This document shows, in pieces, positions 18,160 to 30,053 of a stretch of 64,000 bases of DNA. The translations under genes and the position numbers were made by a program. The number at the start of each line of letters is the position of its first letter. Positions within the stretch are counted from its first letter, which is position 1. Under the pieces are notes generated by a model, which was given only the letters and a program-made list of their open reading frames with translations, did not search any database and was not told where the DNA came from. Origin of the DNA: Anaeromyxobacter oryzisoli (GTDB taxonomy: Bacteria; Myxococcota; Myxococcia; Myxococcales; Anaeromyxobacteraceae); assembly GCF_022690765.1 (NCBI RefSeq), contig NZ_JALCZA010000008.1, forward strand, positions 1 through 64,000, given 5' to 3'.

Positions 18160-18691
18160 GTCGTGGTCTCCCAGGCGGCTCCGGCCGCCCTCCCCTTGCA
18201 CCCTTGCAGCTCCGGGGCCGCGCCGCCGGCCCGGGGATCCCGAGGTCTTCGACGGTGCGTGTCACCGGGGCCACAGCCCCGTGGCGAGTCGAACACACAC
18301 CGAGGTGGATGCGCAACGAGCGACGGGGCCGGGCAGGAGGTTCCCCCGTGTGCGCGGCCACATACACGCTTGGTGACCCACTCGACCGCGGCGCGTCGGC
18401 GCGCGTCGGCGCGAAGCGTCGGGCGGCGAGCCCGAGCTCCGGCGGCGGGAGGGTCCGTCCCGCGCCGTGAGGAAGCACGCGAGCGCGCGCTCGATCCGAG
18501 CCGAGGTCGGCCGCGACGCGGTTCGAGCCGGCGCGGCTGGCAGCGCCGCCGCGCGGTCGAGCCCGAGCGGGCGGCGCCGCCGGCGTCGATGCACGCAGCG
18601 CTCCGCTGCCGCCGGGCGCCAACCCGGTCGATCCCTCGACGTCGGCCCGGCGCGTGAGCATTGATAGAGGGTCCTGCTGCCCGCGAGAGGG
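18160..18691. other. Divergent promoter region between A2M and histidine kinase genes
   Basis: This 532-base gap separates two genes read away from each other, so both promoters should lie here. A small hairpin (GGGGC-CACA-GCCCC, 18267-18280) is visible. I see no convincing -35/-10 pair, operator or extra gene; the open frames across it are arginine-rich noise. Confidence 0.4.
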
Positions 18692-20251
18692 ATGGGTGCG
18701 GAGATGATCTCGGCCGGACTTCCTGGCGCGTCGGGCGCACCCGAAGAGCTGCGCACGAACGCCCGCCTCCTGTCGCTCATCTACGACCACACGTCGGATC
18801 CCGTGTACCTGGTCTGCGTAGAGGGCGAGGGTGGGTACCGGTTCGTCTCCGTCAACGACGCCTTCCTGCGCGTGACCGGGTACCGTGCCGACCAGGTGGT
18901 GAACGCTCCCATGGAGCACGTCGTGCCGAGCGCCAACGTCACGCTCGTGCGGTCGCAGTACGAGCGGGCCATCGCGGCGCGCCGGTCGGTCGTCTACGAG
19001 GAGAAGGCCGAGCTCCCGGCCGGGACGCGCTACGCGGAGATCACCCTCATCCCGATCTTCGAGGGCAGCGGCCCGGTGACGCACATCCTCGCGGACCTCA
19101 GGGACATCACGGCGCGAACCCTCGTCGAGCTGGAGCGCGAGCAGCTCCTGAGCAACGCGGTGTTCCTGTCCGACGCGACCCGCCTGCTCGCCTCGCTGGA
19201 CATCGAGCACGCGCTGGGCGACATGGCGCGCCTGGCGGTGCCCTACCTGGGGGACGGCTGCGCGGTCGACTTCTTCGGCGACGGCGGTCCGCGCCGGGTC
19301 GTGGCGGTCTCGCGCGAGCCGCGCCGGCCGATGTTCGTCGAGGTCCACCCGACCGTGCTCGGCGGCAACGCGCTGGTCTACCGCGTCGGGTCCACGCACT
19401 GCCTCGGGGTGCCGCTGCTCATCAAGGGCCGCCTGGTGGGGGCGATCACCATCCGGGCCGAGCGGGATCGCAAGTACACCGCGATCGACGTCGCGCTGGT
19501 GGAGGAGCTGGGGCGCCGCGCCGCGATGGCGATCGAGAACGCCCGCCTGTATCACGGCGCCGAGGACGCGCTCCGTGCGCGAGACGACTTCCTCTCGATC
19601 GCCGCGCACGAGATCCGCGGCCCCATCACCTCCATCCACCTCGCCGTCCAGGCGCTCGTGCAGAAGAAGCTGGCGCCCGAGGCGCCGACCCGCGCGCTCG
19701 AGCTGATCGAGCGGGAGGATCGCCGGCTCTCCCGCTTCGTGGACGAGCTCCTCGATCTCGGCCGGATGCGCACCGGCCAGCTCCAGCTCCAGCTCGAGGA
19801 CGTGGACCTCGCGGAGGTCGCCCAGGACGTCGTGAAGCGGCTCGGCGGCGAGCTCGCCAGCAGCGGCTCGACCCTCGCGATCACCGCGCAGCCGCACGTC
19901 GTCGGCCAGTGGGACAAGTTCCGGATGGAGCAGGTGGTCGCCAACCTGCTCTCCAACGCGATCAAGTTCGGCCTCGGCAAGCCCATCGAGCTCTCCGTCT
20001 CGCAGTTCGAGCAGCGCGCGCGCCTGAGCGTCCGGGACCACGGGATCGGCGTCGATCCCGCCGCCCAGGAGCGCATCTTCATGCCGTTCGAGCGCAACGT
20101 GTCGGTCCGTCACTACGGGGGGCTGGGGCTCGGGCTCCACATCGTGAAGACGATCGTCGCCGCGATGGGGGGCTCCGTGCGCGTCGAGAGCGAGCTCGGC
20201 GCCGGCGCGACCTTCGTCGTCGAGCTGCCGCTGCGGCTGGGAGAGGCGTGA
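18692..20251 (+). CDS. PAS-GAF sensor histidine kinase
   Basis: A 519-residue cytoplasmic histidine kinase without membrane segments. An N-terminal PAS domain (about 25-145, RFVSVNDAFLRVTGY) is followed by a GAF domain (about 165-300). A HisKA domain follows, with the phospho-acceptor in IAAHEIRGP near residue 313, and a HATPase_c domain with VANLLSNAIKFG (N box), DHGIGV (G1) and GGLGLGLHI (G2). It autophosphorylates and most likely passes phosphate to the single-domain regulator 8 bases downstream. ATG at 18692 is used; a second ATG at 18704 is possible. The signal is unknown. The pair stands beside the nitrate reductase operon, but a regulatory link is only a suggestion. Confidence 0.88.
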   Translation: MGAEMISAGLPGASGAPEELRTNARLLSLIYDHTSDPVYLVCVEGEGGYRFVSVNDAFLRVTGYRADQVVNAPMEHVVPSANVTLVRSQYERAIAARRSVVYEEKAELPAGTRYAEITLIPIFEGSGPVTHILADLRDITARTLVELEREQLLSNAVFLSDATRLLASLDIEHALGDMARLAVPYLGDGCAVDFFGDGGPRRVVAVSREPRRPMFVEVHPTVLGGNALVYRVGSTHCLGVPLLIKGRLVGAITIRAERDRKYTAIDVALVEELGRRAAMAIENARLYHGAEDALRARDDFLSIAAHEIRGPITSIHLAVQALVQKKLAPEAPTRALELIEREDRRLSRFVDELLDLGRMRTGQLQLQLEDVDLAEVAQDVVKRLGGELASSGSTLAITAQPHVVGQWDKFRMEQVVANLLSNAIKFGLGKPIELSVSQFEQRARLSVRDHGIGVDPAAQERIFMPFERNVSVRHYGGLGLGLHIVKTIVAAMGGSVRVESELGAGATFVVELPLRLGEA

Positions 20252-20258
20252 GGGGCCG

Positions 20259-20642
20259 ATGAACGTCCTCGTCGTGGACGACGACCGCGACATCCGCGAC
20301 ATCGTCGCGATGGTGCTCTCGGCCGAGGGCTACCAGGTGCAGACCGCGATCGACGGCGTCGCCGCGCTCGAGCTGCTGCGCGCGGGGGCCCGACCGTCGT
20401 TGATCCTCCTCGACATGATGATGCCCCGGCTCGACGGGGAGGCCTTCCTGAAGGCGATGCGGAGCGACCCGAACACGGCGGGGATCCCCGTCGTGATCCT
20501 CACCGGCCACCCGGCCGCGCGGGTGAAGGCCGCCGAGCTCGGCGCCGCGGGGTACCTGGTGAAGCCCGTCGAGCTGATCGACCTGGTGCGCACCATCCGC
20601 CAGGCCGGACACGAGCGAGGCTGTAGCCCCGCGCCGCCGTGA
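20259..20642 (+). CDS. Single-domain response regulator
   Basis: A 127-residue receiver domain with no output domain. The acidic pocket (VVDDDRD), phospho-acceptor Asp in LLDMMMP (near residue 53), the conserved Thr in ILTGH and the Lys in VKPVE are all present. It starts 7 bases after the histidine kinase stop and should be its partner. As a stand-alone receiver it probably acts through protein-protein contact, or passes phosphate on, rather than binding DNA. Confidence 0.9.
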   Translation: MNVLVVDDDRDIRDIVAMVLSAEGYQVQTAIDGVAALELLRAGARPSLILLDMMMPRLDGEAFLKAMRSDPNTAGIPVVILTGHPAARVKAAELGAAGYLVKPVELIDLVRTIRQAGHERGCSPAPP

Positions 20643-20761
20643 GGGGGCGCAGGCCTTGGGCCTCGGTTTAGGGCCTCTGGGCGGAGCGTGCCAGGAGCGA
20701 CTCCGGCGCCTCCGCTCCGCGGTCCTCCTCCTTCGGCCCGGAGCCCGGAGCACGAAGCGCG

Positions 20762-22165
20762 TCACGGTGCGTTGCGCTGCCGCGAGGCGAGGAACGCCAG
20801 GAGGCTCTCGAGCTCCTGCCCGCGGAGCTTCGTCACGTAGGACGGCATGTTCGCGGCCCCGCTGTAGATCCGGGTCAGCAGCTGCTCCCGGGAGAGCCGG
20901 TCGCCGACCGTGGACAGGTCCGGGCCCCGGATGCCGCCGCGACCGGAGACGAGGTGGCAGTACAGGCAACCCCGGTCGTAGAAGACCCGGGCGCCGGTCG
21001 CGATCGGCCCCTCGGTCGCGCCGACGACATCGGCCGGGAGCGGCCGGGCGTCGAAGCGGGGCGACCACGGCGCGACGGCCCCCACCCGCGACTCGTGCCA
21101 GACGAGGACCACCACCGCCGCGACGCCGGCGATCGCCCAGGGGCGCGCCAGCGGGTGGCGCTCCCCCCGCCCCGCCACGAGCGGCAGGGCCACCAGGAAG
21201 ACGACGAGGAGGAGCGGCCCGAGGACGATCACGACGTCCTCCGACCACTTCGGGATGACCGAGAGGACCGCGAAGTACCAGAGGAAGTACCAGTCCGGCC
21301 GCGGGGAGGCGTCGATGAGGGTCGGGTCGGGTGGACGACCCAGCTCCGGCGGGCCGAGCGCCGCCGCGACTCCGAGGACGACCGCGACGACGAGCATCGC
21401 GAACACCGCGTCGCGCCACGCCGCCTCCGGCCAGAACGGACGACCCTCGCGCTCGAGGTGCTCGCGGTACCACGCGCGGTAGGTGGCCGGCTCGACCGGC
21501 CGGCCGAGCACCGGCGGCTCCGAGATGCCGTTGTGCAGCACGAGGTAGAGGTGCAGCGCGACGGCCAGGTAGACGAGCCCGGGGATGAAGAACACGTGCG
21601 TCGCGAAGAACCGCGAGAGCGTCGCGCCGCCCACCGTGCTGCCCGCCAGCACGAAGTGGCCGATCCAATCGCCGAGCGCGGGCGTGCGGCCGGCCTGCTC
21701 CGCCGCGATGACCGCCGTCCAGTAGCCGGTCTGATCCCAGCGCAGGAGCTGGCCGGTGAACGCCATCCCCAGGGTGAGCAGCAGCAGCGCCGCCCCGGAG
21801 AGCCAGTTCACCTGGCGCGGGTACTTGTACGCGCCCATCAGGTAGACGCGGATGGCGTGTGCGCCGATCAGGATCACCATGGCGGAGGCGCCGTACGCGT
21901 GGGCGCCGCGCACGACGCGCCCCACCGCCGTCCCGCTGATGAACCGCAGGCTGTCGTACGCGTCGCCGGAGGAGGTGACGTACCCGGTCGCGAGGGCCGT
22001 CCCGGTGACGACCTGGAGCAGGAAGGCGACGAGCGTCGCGCTCCCGAGCACGTACAGCCAGGCGCTCCTGCCCGCCGGCGGGACGGGGTGGCGCAGGATG
22101 GGGCCGAGCCCTCGGGAGAGCCCGGTCAGCTCGTCGAACCACCGCCACGCGCGCGGCGCTCGCAT
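20762..22165 (-). CDS. Cytochrome b/c fusion of bc1/b6f type
   Basis: A 467-residue membrane protein. The first part is a full cytochrome b with about eight hydrophobic segments. Its two pairs of heme-ligand histidines are visible (HAYG...GAHAIR and THVFF...ALHLYLVLH), as is a PDWY version of the Qo-site PEWY motif (RPDWYFLWYF). The C-terminal 90 residues form a mono-heme cytochrome c with CLYCH. With the Rieske gene, whose 3' end overlaps it by 40 bases, it makes a minimal quinol:cytochrome c oxidoreductase. It is the last gene of the nitrate reductase operon, so its electrons probably feed, or bypass to, nitrate respiration. Haloarchaeal nar operons also carry Rieske and cytochrome b genes. 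Confidence 0.85.
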   Translation of the reverse strand: MRAPRAWRWFDELTGLSRGLGPILRHPVPPAGRSAWLYVLGSATLVAFLLQVVTGTALATGYVTSSGDAYDSLRFISGTAVGRVVRGAHAYGASAMVILIGAHAIRVYLMGAYKYPRQVNWLSGAALLLLTLGMAFTGQLLRWDQTGYWTAVIAAEQAGRTPALGDWIGHFVLAGSTVGGATLSRFFATHVFFIPGLVYLAVALHLYLVLHNGISEPPVLGRPVEPATYRAWYREHLEREGRPFWPEAAWRDAVFAMLVVAVVLGVAAALGPPELGRPPDPTLIDASPRPDWYFLWYFAVLSVIPKWSEDVVIVLGPLLLVVFLVALPLVAGRGERHPLARPWAIAGVAAVVVLVWHESRVGAVAPWSPRFDARPLPADVVGATEGPIATGARVFYDRGCLYCHLVSGRGGIRGPDLSTVGDRLSREQLLTRIYSGAANMPSYVTKLRGQELESLLAFLASRQRNAP

Positions 22166-22716
22166 GCGTTCGCGCCTCCTCTATAGTGACCGAGCTCCGA
22201 GGCCTCGGGCCGGGGGCCCGTGATCGGGACCGGGCTGGTGAGGATCTCGACCGCGTCCCCACGCACCCGGACCGGGTACTGGACCAGCGGCCGCGGCGGC
22301 GGCCCCGAGGCGACGCGTCCGTCCTCGTAGAACACGCCGCCGTGGCAGGGGCACATGAAGAGCTCGGCGTCGGGGAGCCACCGGACCGGGCAGCCCAGGT
22401 GCGTGCAGTGCACCGAGAAGGCGAGGAACCGCTGGTCGCCGATCCGCCGGAGCCAGGCGGCGGTCCGCGCCGACACGCCGGACCAGGGGAGCGGCGAGGG
22501 ATCGAGGAAGGTGACCTCCACCGTGTTGCCGATCGCGAACCCGTCGAGCGACCCGACCCTGCGCCAGACCTGGGGCACCTTGCGGAGCCCGAGCAGGAAC
22601 CGGCCGCTCGGGATCCCGACCAGGGCCGCGGCGACCGCGCCGGCGAGGATCGAGAGCCGCGAGAGGAAGCGGCGCCGGCCGCCCTCCGGCGGCCCGCTGG
22701 GGGCGGGCGCGATCAC
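22126..22716 (-). CDS. Rieske iron-sulfur protein
   Basis: A 196-residue protein with an arginine-flanked, Tat-like N-terminus (GRRRFLSRLSILAGAVAAALVG) that also serves as membrane anchor. The C-terminal Rieske domain has both cluster-binding motifs, CTHLGC near residue 111 and CPCHGG near 129, giving the usual two Cys and two His ligands for [2Fe-2S]. The GTG start overlaps the narI stop by 4 bases (GTGA). It pairs with the downstream cytochrome b/c protein and would take electrons from quinol in the periplasmic space. Confidence 0.88.
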   Translation of the reverse strand: MIAPAPSGPPEGGRRRFLSRLSILAGAVAAALVGIPSGRFLLGLRKVPQVWRRVGSLDGFAIGNTVEVTFLDPSPLPWSGVSARTAAWLRRIGDQRFLAFSVHCTHLGCPVRWLPDAELFMCPCHGGVFYEDGRVASGPPPRPLVQYPVRVRGDAVEILTSPVPITGPRPEASELGHYRGGANACERRARGGGSTS

Positions 22717-23396
22717 GGCCCGGCCCTCCCCCGGCCCCGGCGCCCGAGCCAGCTCACCACCTGGTACGGGCGCCAGAGGTACGTGATCGGGAACGGCACG
22801 AGGTGCACCAGGCGCGTGAACGGGAAGAGCGCGATCACCAGGAAGCCGCTCATGAAGTGGATCTGCGCGAGCGTCGGGAGCACCGCCACCCGGCTCGGAT
22901 CGGGCGCGAGCCGCGCGATCGACCAGAACCACGGCGCGGCCGTGTACGGGTACCAGCGAGCCCCCCAGCGGACGAAGAGCGCGATCGCGACCCCGGTCAC
23001 GACCTGGACGAGGAGGACGAGGAGCACCACCCAGTCCATCCCCGAGGTCACCCGCCGCAGCGCCGGGCCGAGCCGGCGGGCGAAGAGGATCACCAGCCCC
23101 ACCAGCGAGAGGAGCCCGAGGGCGAGCCCGGCGGTCTCGAGCACCAGGAGCGCGGTCGGCGGGGAGACCGCCGCCGCGGCCGCGCGCGGGAAGACGCCGG
23201 CCAGGAGGTGCGCGATCAGGATGGGGACCACCCCGTAGTGCCACGGGACGGATCCCCAGTAGAGGCTCCCGGGGGCGAGCATCTGCGACGAGAGGCTCGA
23301 GTAGGTGTAGCGCAGCGTGAAGTAGCGGTAGAGGCCGCCGAGGATCGCGAGCGCCCAGGCGAGGACCGGCCAGGCCACGAAGAAGAAGCCGCTCAT
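22713..23396 (-). CDS. narI: Respiratory nitrate reductase gamma subunit
   Basis: A 227-residue membrane protein with five hydrophobic segments, typical of NarI. Histidines suited to bind two b hemes are present (WHYG near residue 55, and two late in the protein, IHFMSG and RLVHLV). It would oxidise quinol and pass electrons to NarH. The start overlaps the narJ stop (ATGA). It lies after narGHJ in the normal order, which supports the call although gamma subunits diverge strongly. Confidence 0.88.
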   Translation of the reverse strand: MSGFFFVAWPVLAWALAILGGLYRYFTLRYTYSSLSSQMLAPGSLYWGSVPWHYGVVPILIAHLLAGVFPRAAAAAVSPPTALLVLETAGLALGLLSLVGLVILFARRLGPALRRVTSGMDWVVLLVLLVQVVTGVAIALFVRWGARWYPYTAAPWFWSIARLAPDPSRVAVLPTLAQIHFMSGFLVIALFPFTRLVHLVPFPITYLWRPYQVVSWLGRRGRGRAGP

Positions 23397-23914
23397 GGCG
23401 CCTCCCGCGCGTCCTCCTCCAGCACGAGCCGGATCGCCTCGGCCACCGGCGCGTACGGGTGGCGCCGCCGCTCGAGCTCGCGCGCCAGGCTGGAGAGCGC
23501 CGGGACCAGGCAGTCGCCGACCAGCTCGGCGCGGTCCGGCTCGACCGGCGCGTGGGCCAGGTAACGGAGCAACACCGCCACGTGGTCCGGCAGCTCCCGG
23601 CCGGCCGAGAAGCCCCGCTCCCGGTAGCGCGCGGCGAGGCGCGCGAGGAAGACGCCCCGGCGAGGATCCGGGCCGAGCAGGCGGAACCCGACGTGCGGCG
23701 AGCAGGTGGGGTCGAGGTCGAACGCCGCGGCGTAGCTCTCCTGGAGCGCCCCGCGCGGCGCGCCCTCGACCGCCCGCGCGAACTCCGCGAGCCGCCGCGC
23801 GGCGTCCCCGTGGCGCGGCCCCAGCCGGCCGAGGCACGCCGCGACCTGCCCCCCGAGGCGCGGCCCGGGGTACTCGAGCAGCTCCGACAGCGCCGTGTAG
23901 AGGCTCGCGTCCAT
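23393..23914 (-). CDS. narJ: Nitrate reductase assembly chaperone
   Basis: A 173-residue helical cytoplasmic protein of the TorD/NarJ family. It has the typical early LLEYPGPRL motif, an AAAFDLDP region, and the LPDHVAVLLRYLAHAP segment conserved in NarJ. It helps insert the molybdenum cofactor into NarG and is not part of the final enzyme. It begins 3 bases after narH and overlaps narI. Confidence 0.88.
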   Translation of the reverse strand: MDASLYTALSELLEYPGPRLGGQVAACLGRLGPRHGDAARRLAEFARAVEGAPRGALQESYAAAFDLDPTCSPHVGFRLLGPDPRRGVFLARLAARYRERGFSAGRELPDHVAVLLRYLAHAPVEPDRAELVGDCLVPALSSLARELERRRHPYAPVAEAIRLVLEEDAREAP

Positions 23915-23917
23915 CGC

Positions 23918-25408
<1,491 letters not shown>

Positions 25409-25418
25409 CGCGACACCG

Positions 25419-28400
25419 TCAGTGGAAGCGAGGCGCGCCGGGGAGTCGGCGCACCACCACCCATCCGTCCCGGTCCGAGGCCGGCGGGCCGTAGTCGTTG
25501 AACCGGTAGCAGTGCTGGGCGTAGCCGCCCACCATCAGCACCGGCTTGAGCCGCAGGCGCGTGAGGCTGTTGTGGCCGCCGCCGCGCCGGTCGCCGCGCA
25601 GCGGCGAGCGGGGGAAGGAGATGGTGCGCTCGGGCGCGTGGTAGAAGAAGGTGACGCCGCGCGGGATGCGCGCGCTCACCACCGCCCGCGTCACCACCAC
25701 CCCGTCGTCGTTGAACGCCTCCACCCAGTCGTTGTCGGCCACGCCGATCTCCGCCGCGTCGCGATCGTTCAGCCAGAACGGCTCGACCCCTCGCGACAGC
25801 GTGAGCATCCGCAGGTTGTCGTAGTAGGTCGTGTGCATGTGCCACTTGCCGTGGGGCGTGAGGCAGTTGAGCGTGATCCCCGGCGCGGCGTCCCCGGAGC
25901 GCGCGAGCGCGCCGGCCGCCGCGACGTCGAGCCGGGGCTTGAACGCGGGCAGCGACTCGCCGAAGGCGCGGTACGCCGGGTGATCGAGGTAGAGGTGCTG
26001 GCGGCCGGTGAGGGTCCGCCACGGGACGAGCCGCTCCACGTTGATGACGAAGGGCGCGTAGGCGCGGCCGTCGTTCGTGACGCCCGACCAGCACGGGCTC
26101 GTCAGGATCCGGCGGGGCTGCTTCACCACCGACAGGAAGTCGTACGCGATCGCCCGGTGGCGCTCGGCGAGATCCGCGAGGGGCAGCCCCACCCGGCGCT
26201 CCTGCGCCTTGAAGCCGCGCCAGGCGAGCTCGCCGTTGGTCTCCGGCGCGAACCGGAGGATCACGTTCGCGACCTCGGTCGGCTGCACGAGCGAGGGCAT
26301 CCGCACGCCGTTCCACTCGGTGGCCGGCGCCTCCCGCGCGTAGGCGTCGTAGAGGTCGGCCACGGGCATGTGGACGCCGCGATCCTCGACCCCCACCTCG
26401 CGCACGCGCGGGCCGAAGGCGCAGAACCGCCGGTGCAGGTTCGGGTAGTCGCGCTCCACCACCGAGAGGTGCGGCATCGACACGCCCGGCACCGGCGCGC
26501 ACTCCCCGCGCGACCAGTCCCGCACCTCGGGCTGGGCGATCTCGTCGCGGGTGTCGTGGAGGAGCGGCGTCGCGACCAGATCGCGGAACGGCTCCGGGAA
26601 GTGGACGCGCGCGAGGGCGCTCACCTTCTCGGCGAGCGCCCGGAACGTCTCCCAGTCGGTGCGCGACTCCCAGCACGGCGGCACCGCCGCGCCGAGGGGG
26701 TGGATGTACGAGTGGAGGTCGGTGGTGTTGAGGTCGTCCTTCTCGTACCAGGTGGCGGCCGGCAGGACGACGTCGGCGTAGAGCGCCGAGGTGTCGATCC
26801 GGAAGTTCACGTCCACGACCAGGTCGAGCTTCCCGCGCGGCGCCGGCCGGCGGAACACCGCCTCGCGCACCACGTCCGCCGCCGCGCCGTCGTCGGCGAC
26901 CGCGCTGCCCTCCAGGCCGAGGTAGTGGCGCAGGAAGTATTCGTGCCCCTTCGCGCTGGAGAGCAGGGCGTTGGCGCGCCAGATGAGCCAGACGCGCGGC
27001 CAGTTCTGCGGGGCGTCGGGGTCCTCCACCGCGAAGCGGAGCGCGCGGCTGCGGAGCTGCTCGGCCACCCACCGGGAGATCTCCTCCTCGGAGCGCGCGC
27101 CGGCCCGCACCGCGTCGCGCACCAGCTCGATCGGGCTCCGGTCGAACTGCGGGTAGAAGGGGAGCCACCCGCGGCGCACCGCGTCCACCTGGTGATCGAG
27201 CGTGTGCGCGTGCGCGAACGGGCCGGCGGCGGGGCGGACGTCCGGGATGCCGGCCTCGTAGCGCCACTGGTCGCTGTGGACGTAGTGGAAGGACGGGCCG
27301 TTCTGGAGCCGGGGCGGGGCCCCCCAGTCGAGCGCCATGGCCAGCGCCGCCCAGGACGCCGTCGGCGCGAGCTTCTCCTGGCCGGTGTAGTGGCCGAGCC
27401 CGCCGCCGTTCACCCCCACGCAGCCGCACAGCACCAGCGGCGTGATCGCGGCGCGGTACTGGAGGTTGGCGTGGTACCAGTGGTTCACGCCCGAGCCGAC
27501 GATGACCGTGCACTTTCCGTTCGTGCGCTCGGCGGTGGTGGCCCACTCCCGGGCCAGCCGGGCGACGGTGCCCCGGCCGATCCCGGTGTAGCGCTCCTGC
27601 CACGCCGGCGTGAACGGCGCCTCCTCGTCGTCGTAGCCGCGCGGGTAGTCGCCCTCGAGGCCGCGCGAGACGCCGAAGTGCGCCATGAGCAGGTCGAGCA
27701 CGGTGGTGACCCGCACCGTGCCGTGGTCCGTCTCCACGTGGCGGACCGGGACGCCGCGCAGGAACGTCCTGCCGCCGCCCGGCTCGGCGAAGGCGACGGG
27801 CAGCACCTCGTCCCGGTGGTCGAGGAGGGTGAGCAGGGGGTCGATCACGGCCCCGTCCCGGCCGTCCCGCAGCTCGAGGTTCCAGCGCCCCTCCTCCGCC
27901 TGCCAGCGGAAGCCCATCGAGCCCTGGGGCATGCGTGGCGCGCCGCTGGCCCGGTCGAGCACCAGCGGCTTCCAGGCGCCGTTCTCCTCGCCGGCGTAGC
28001 GCGCGAGCTCGCTCGCCCGGAGCATCCGCGCCGGGGCGTGGCCGGCGGCCCCCGGCTCGAGCACGACCAGGAACGGCGCGTCGGAGAAGCGGCGCAGGTA
28101 CTGGCTGAAGTACGGGACGTCGCGCTGCGCGTGGAACTCCGCGAGGATGACGTGCGCCATGGCGAGGAAGAGCGCGCCGTCCATCCCGGCCGTCACCGGG
28201 AGCCACCAGTCGGCGTACTTCGACACCTGGCTGAAGTCCGGCGAGAGCACCACCAGCTTGGTCCCGTGCTGGCGCGCCTCGGCGGCGAAGTGCACGTCGG
28301 GGGTGCGGGTCATCGACAGGTTCGACCCGGCCACGATGATGTACTTCGAGTTGAACCAGTCCGCGCTCTCCGCCGCGTCGGTCTTCTCGCCCCAGGTCTC

Positions 28401-29036
28401 GGGCGACGCGGGGGGGAAGTCGGCGTAGAGGTCGTAGAAGCTGAGCAGCGCGCCCCCGAAGAGCTGCAGGAAGCGCGAGCCGGCCGCGTAGCTCACCATC
28501 GACATGGCGGGGATCGGCGAGAAGCCGATCACCCGGTCCGGCCCGTGGCGCTTCGCGGTGTAGAGGAGCGACGCCGCGACGAGCTCGAGCGCCTCCTCCC
28601 AGGTGGCCCGGCGGAGGCCGCCCCGGCCGCGCGCCTGCTGCCAGGCCCGCCTCGACGCCTCGTCCTCGACGAGGGAGGCCCAGGCCTCGACCGGATCGGC
28701 GTGCTCGGCCCGGGCGCGCGCCCAGAGGTCCGCCAGCGCGCCGCGGAGGTACGGGTACTTCACCCGGGTCGGCGCGTAGACGTGCCAGGAGAAGGCGATG
28801 CCGCGCTGGCAGCCGCGCGGCTCGTGTCCCGGGAGCCCCGCCTCGAGCGCCGGGTAGTCGGTCGCCTGCATCTCCCAGGTGACGATCCCTTCCTTGACGT
28901 AGACCACCCACGAGCAGCCGCCCGTGCAGTTCACGCCGTGCGTGCTCCGCGTCTCGGAGTCGTGCTGCCACCGGTTGCGGTACATCTCCTCCCAGCGGCG
29001 TGCCTTCGGGTCGAGGAGATCGCGGATGAAGGTCAC
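25419..29036 (-). CDS. narG: Respiratory nitrate reductase alpha subunit
   Basis: A 1205-residue molybdopterin enzyme that reduces nitrate to nitrite. The FS0 cluster site is clear: His33, Cys37, Cys41 and Cys76 ([12 protein letters not shown], then EPRGC). The [19 protein letters not shown] region holds the molybdenum-pterin contacts. No twin-arginine signal is seen before [14 protein letters not shown], so the sequence fits the cytoplasm-facing type, although long upstream codons in the same frame could confuse annotation. GTG at 29036 is chosen because GGGAGGG precedes it and it overlaps the cytochrome c stop (GTGA). It is the catalytic gene of the operon. Confidence 0.94.
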   Translation of the reverse strand: MTFIRDLLDPKARRWEEMYRNRWQHDSETRSTHGVNCTGGCSWVVYVKEGIVTWEMQATDYPALEAGLPGHEPRGCQRGIAFSWHVYAPTRVKYPYLRGALADLWARARAEHADPVEAWASLVEDEASRRAWQQARGRGGLRRATWEEALELVAASLLYTAKRHGPDRVIGFSPIPAMSMVSYAAGSRFLQLFGGALLSFYDLYADFPPASPETWGEKTDAAESADWFNSKYIIVAGSNLSMTRTPDVHFAAEARQHGTKLVVLSPDFSQVSKYADWWLPVTAGMDGALFLAMAHVILAEFHAQRDVPYFSQYLRRFSDAPFLVVLEPGAAGHAPARMLRASELARYAGEENGAWKPLVLDRASGAPRMPQGSMGFRWQAEEGRWNLELRDGRDGAVIDPLLTLLDHRDEVLPVAFAEPGGGRTFLRGVPVRHVETDHGTVRVTTVLDLLMAHFGVSRGLEGDYPRGYDDEEAPFTPAWQERYTGIGRGTVARLAREWATTAERTNGKCTVIVGSGVNHWYHANLQYRAAITPLVLCGCVGVNGGGLGHYTGQEKLAPTASWAALAMALDWGAPPRLQNGPSFHYVHSDQWRYEAGIPDVRPAAGPFAHAHTLDHQVDAVRRGWLPFYPQFDRSPIELVRDAVRAGARSEEEISRWVAEQLRSRALRFAVEDPDAPQNWPRVWLIWRANALLSSAKGHEYFLRHYLGLEGSAVADDGAAADVVREAVFRRPAPRGKLDLVVDVNFRIDTSALYADVVLPAATWYEKDDLNTTDLHSYIHPLGAAVPPCWESRTDWETFRALAEKVSALARVHFPEPFRDLVATPLLHDTRDEIAQPEVRDWSRGECAPVPGVSMPHLSVVERDYPNLHRRFCAFGPRVREVGVEDRGVHMPVADLYDAYAREAPATEWNGVRMPSLVQPTEVANVILRFAPETNGELAWRGFKAQERRVGLPLADLAERHRAIAYDFLSVVKQPRRILTSPCWSGVTNDGRAYAPFVINVERLVPWRTLTGRQHLYLDHPAYRAFGESLPAFKPRLDVAAAGALARSGDAAPGITLNCLTPHGKWHMHTTYYDNLRMLTLSRGVEPFWLNDRDAAEIGVADNDWVEAFNDDGVVVTRAVVSARIPRGVTFFYHAPERTISFPRSPLRGDRRGGGHNSLTRLRLKPVLMVGGYAQHCYRFNDYGPPASDRDGWVVVRRLPGAPRFH

Positions 29037-29545
29037 GGTCCGCCCTCCCGTGAACGGCGGCGCGCGCCGGCGACCAGCGCCGCGCGCACGCCGCGCAGGC
29101 GCGCGCGGCCGAGCCACCCGACGAGGCCGGCGGCCGCGGCGAGGAGGACGAGGGCGGCGAGGAGCAGCCGCGCCGTGATCGGGCGCGGCGGCGGGCTCGC
29201 CGCGGCGCGGGCGAAGAACGCGGTGAGGTCGCGCTGCTCCGCCGGCGTCAGGGGCCGCCCCGTGAAGACCGGGTCCATCGTCGGGAAGAAGAGCGTCCTC
29301 ACCACGACGGCGAGGGCGTCCGGCCCGAACTTCGCGTAGCTGCCGGTGAGGTCCGGCCCCATGGTGCCGCCGCCGGGGTACGGCAGCCCGGCGATATCGT
29401 GACACGCAGCGCACGGAGGCCCTCCCCCGGCGAAGCGCGTCCGGCCCGAGAAGAGCCGCTCGCCCGTCGAGGCGGAGCCGGCCTCGTCCTGGCCTGCGGC
29501 GGGCGCTGGCAGCACGAGGAGCAGCAGGAGCAGCCGGACGATCAC
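29033..29545 (-). CDS. Membrane-anchored mono-heme cytochrome c
   Basis: A 170-residue exported protein with an N-terminal signal peptide ([17 protein letters not shown]), one heme-c motif CAACH near residue 45, a likely axial Met (FFPTMDP) and a C-terminal membrane segment (about 125-145). It is the first gene of the nar operon and probably shuttles electrons between the Rieske/cytochrome b/c complex and other c-type carriers. The start is GTG; no strong ribosome site is visible. Confidence 0.82.
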   Translation of the reverse strand: MIVRLLLLLLVLPAPAAGQDEAGSASTGERLFSGRTRFAGGGPPCAACHDIAGLPYPGGGTMGPDLTGSYAKFGPDALAVVVRTLFFPTMDPVFTGRPLTPAEQRDLTAFFARAAASPPPRPITARLLLAALVLLAAAAGLVGWLGRARLRGVRAALVAGARRRSREGGP

Positions 29546-30053
29546 CGCCGGACCAGAGCACGCCCGCGCGGCTCCGCCTCGGGACAGCGGGGGCCTGGCC
29601 CCAGCGCGGCGTGCGGCGAACCGCGGGGCGCCCGGACAGGGAGTTCGAGACGTCGCATCGAGCCCGTCTCACGTGTCGCACGACGCGACAGCGCGTTTCA
29701 CCCTTGCGACACGTTTTGTTTCACGCAACCGGTGCGGTGTACGCCAACCGCCTGATTTCACGCGTTCGTCATGCCGCCTCCTCGTGCTCGTCATCAGGGG
29801 CACGGCGTGCGCAAGGGGAACCCTTGGACACCCGACCGGCCGACCGGCTCGAGGCGCAATGAGAACGCAGACGCACAGCACCGCCGTGCCGTCGGTCGAG
29901 GGAGCCACCCCGTGCCGGACCGGCGGCCAGCCAGCGGCAGGACGCCGGCGACTGGCTTCCGCCCCCGTCACTCTCAGTCAGCAGGGACGCCGCCAGCGTG
30001 GCGGCGAGACCCGGCCGTACCCCACCCCACGTAGCACAGGAGGAGGAGCTCGA
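29546..30053. other. Divergent control region of nar operon and porin gene
   Basis: A 508-base gap between the leftward nar operon and the rightward porin gene. It is less GC-rich around 29690-29770 than its surroundings and contains the inverted repeat at 29674-29690, a further GCGACA half-site at 29706-29711, and three TTTCAC copies near 29696, 29719 and 29756. The porin ribosome site AGGAGGAG lies at its right end. No gene is supported inside it. Confidence 0.5.
29674..29690. promoter_or_regulatory. Candidate operator (TGTCGC-N5-GCGACA)
   Basis: A perfect 6-base inverted repeat with a 5-base spacer, followed 15 bases later by a third half-site (GCGACA, 29706-29711). Its place between the nar operon and the porin gene fits a dimeric regulator of anaerobic respiration. 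It does not match the FNR consensus (TTGAT-N4-ATCAA), so the factor is unknown. Confidence 0.35.

Noticed and set aside
12352-18657. Plus-strand open frame of about 2100 codons opposite the alpha-2-macroglobulin gene
   Set aside because: Same cause: GC-rich shadow with no recognisable motif and no ribosome site, while the minus strand carries a clear lipoprotein signal and thioester motif.
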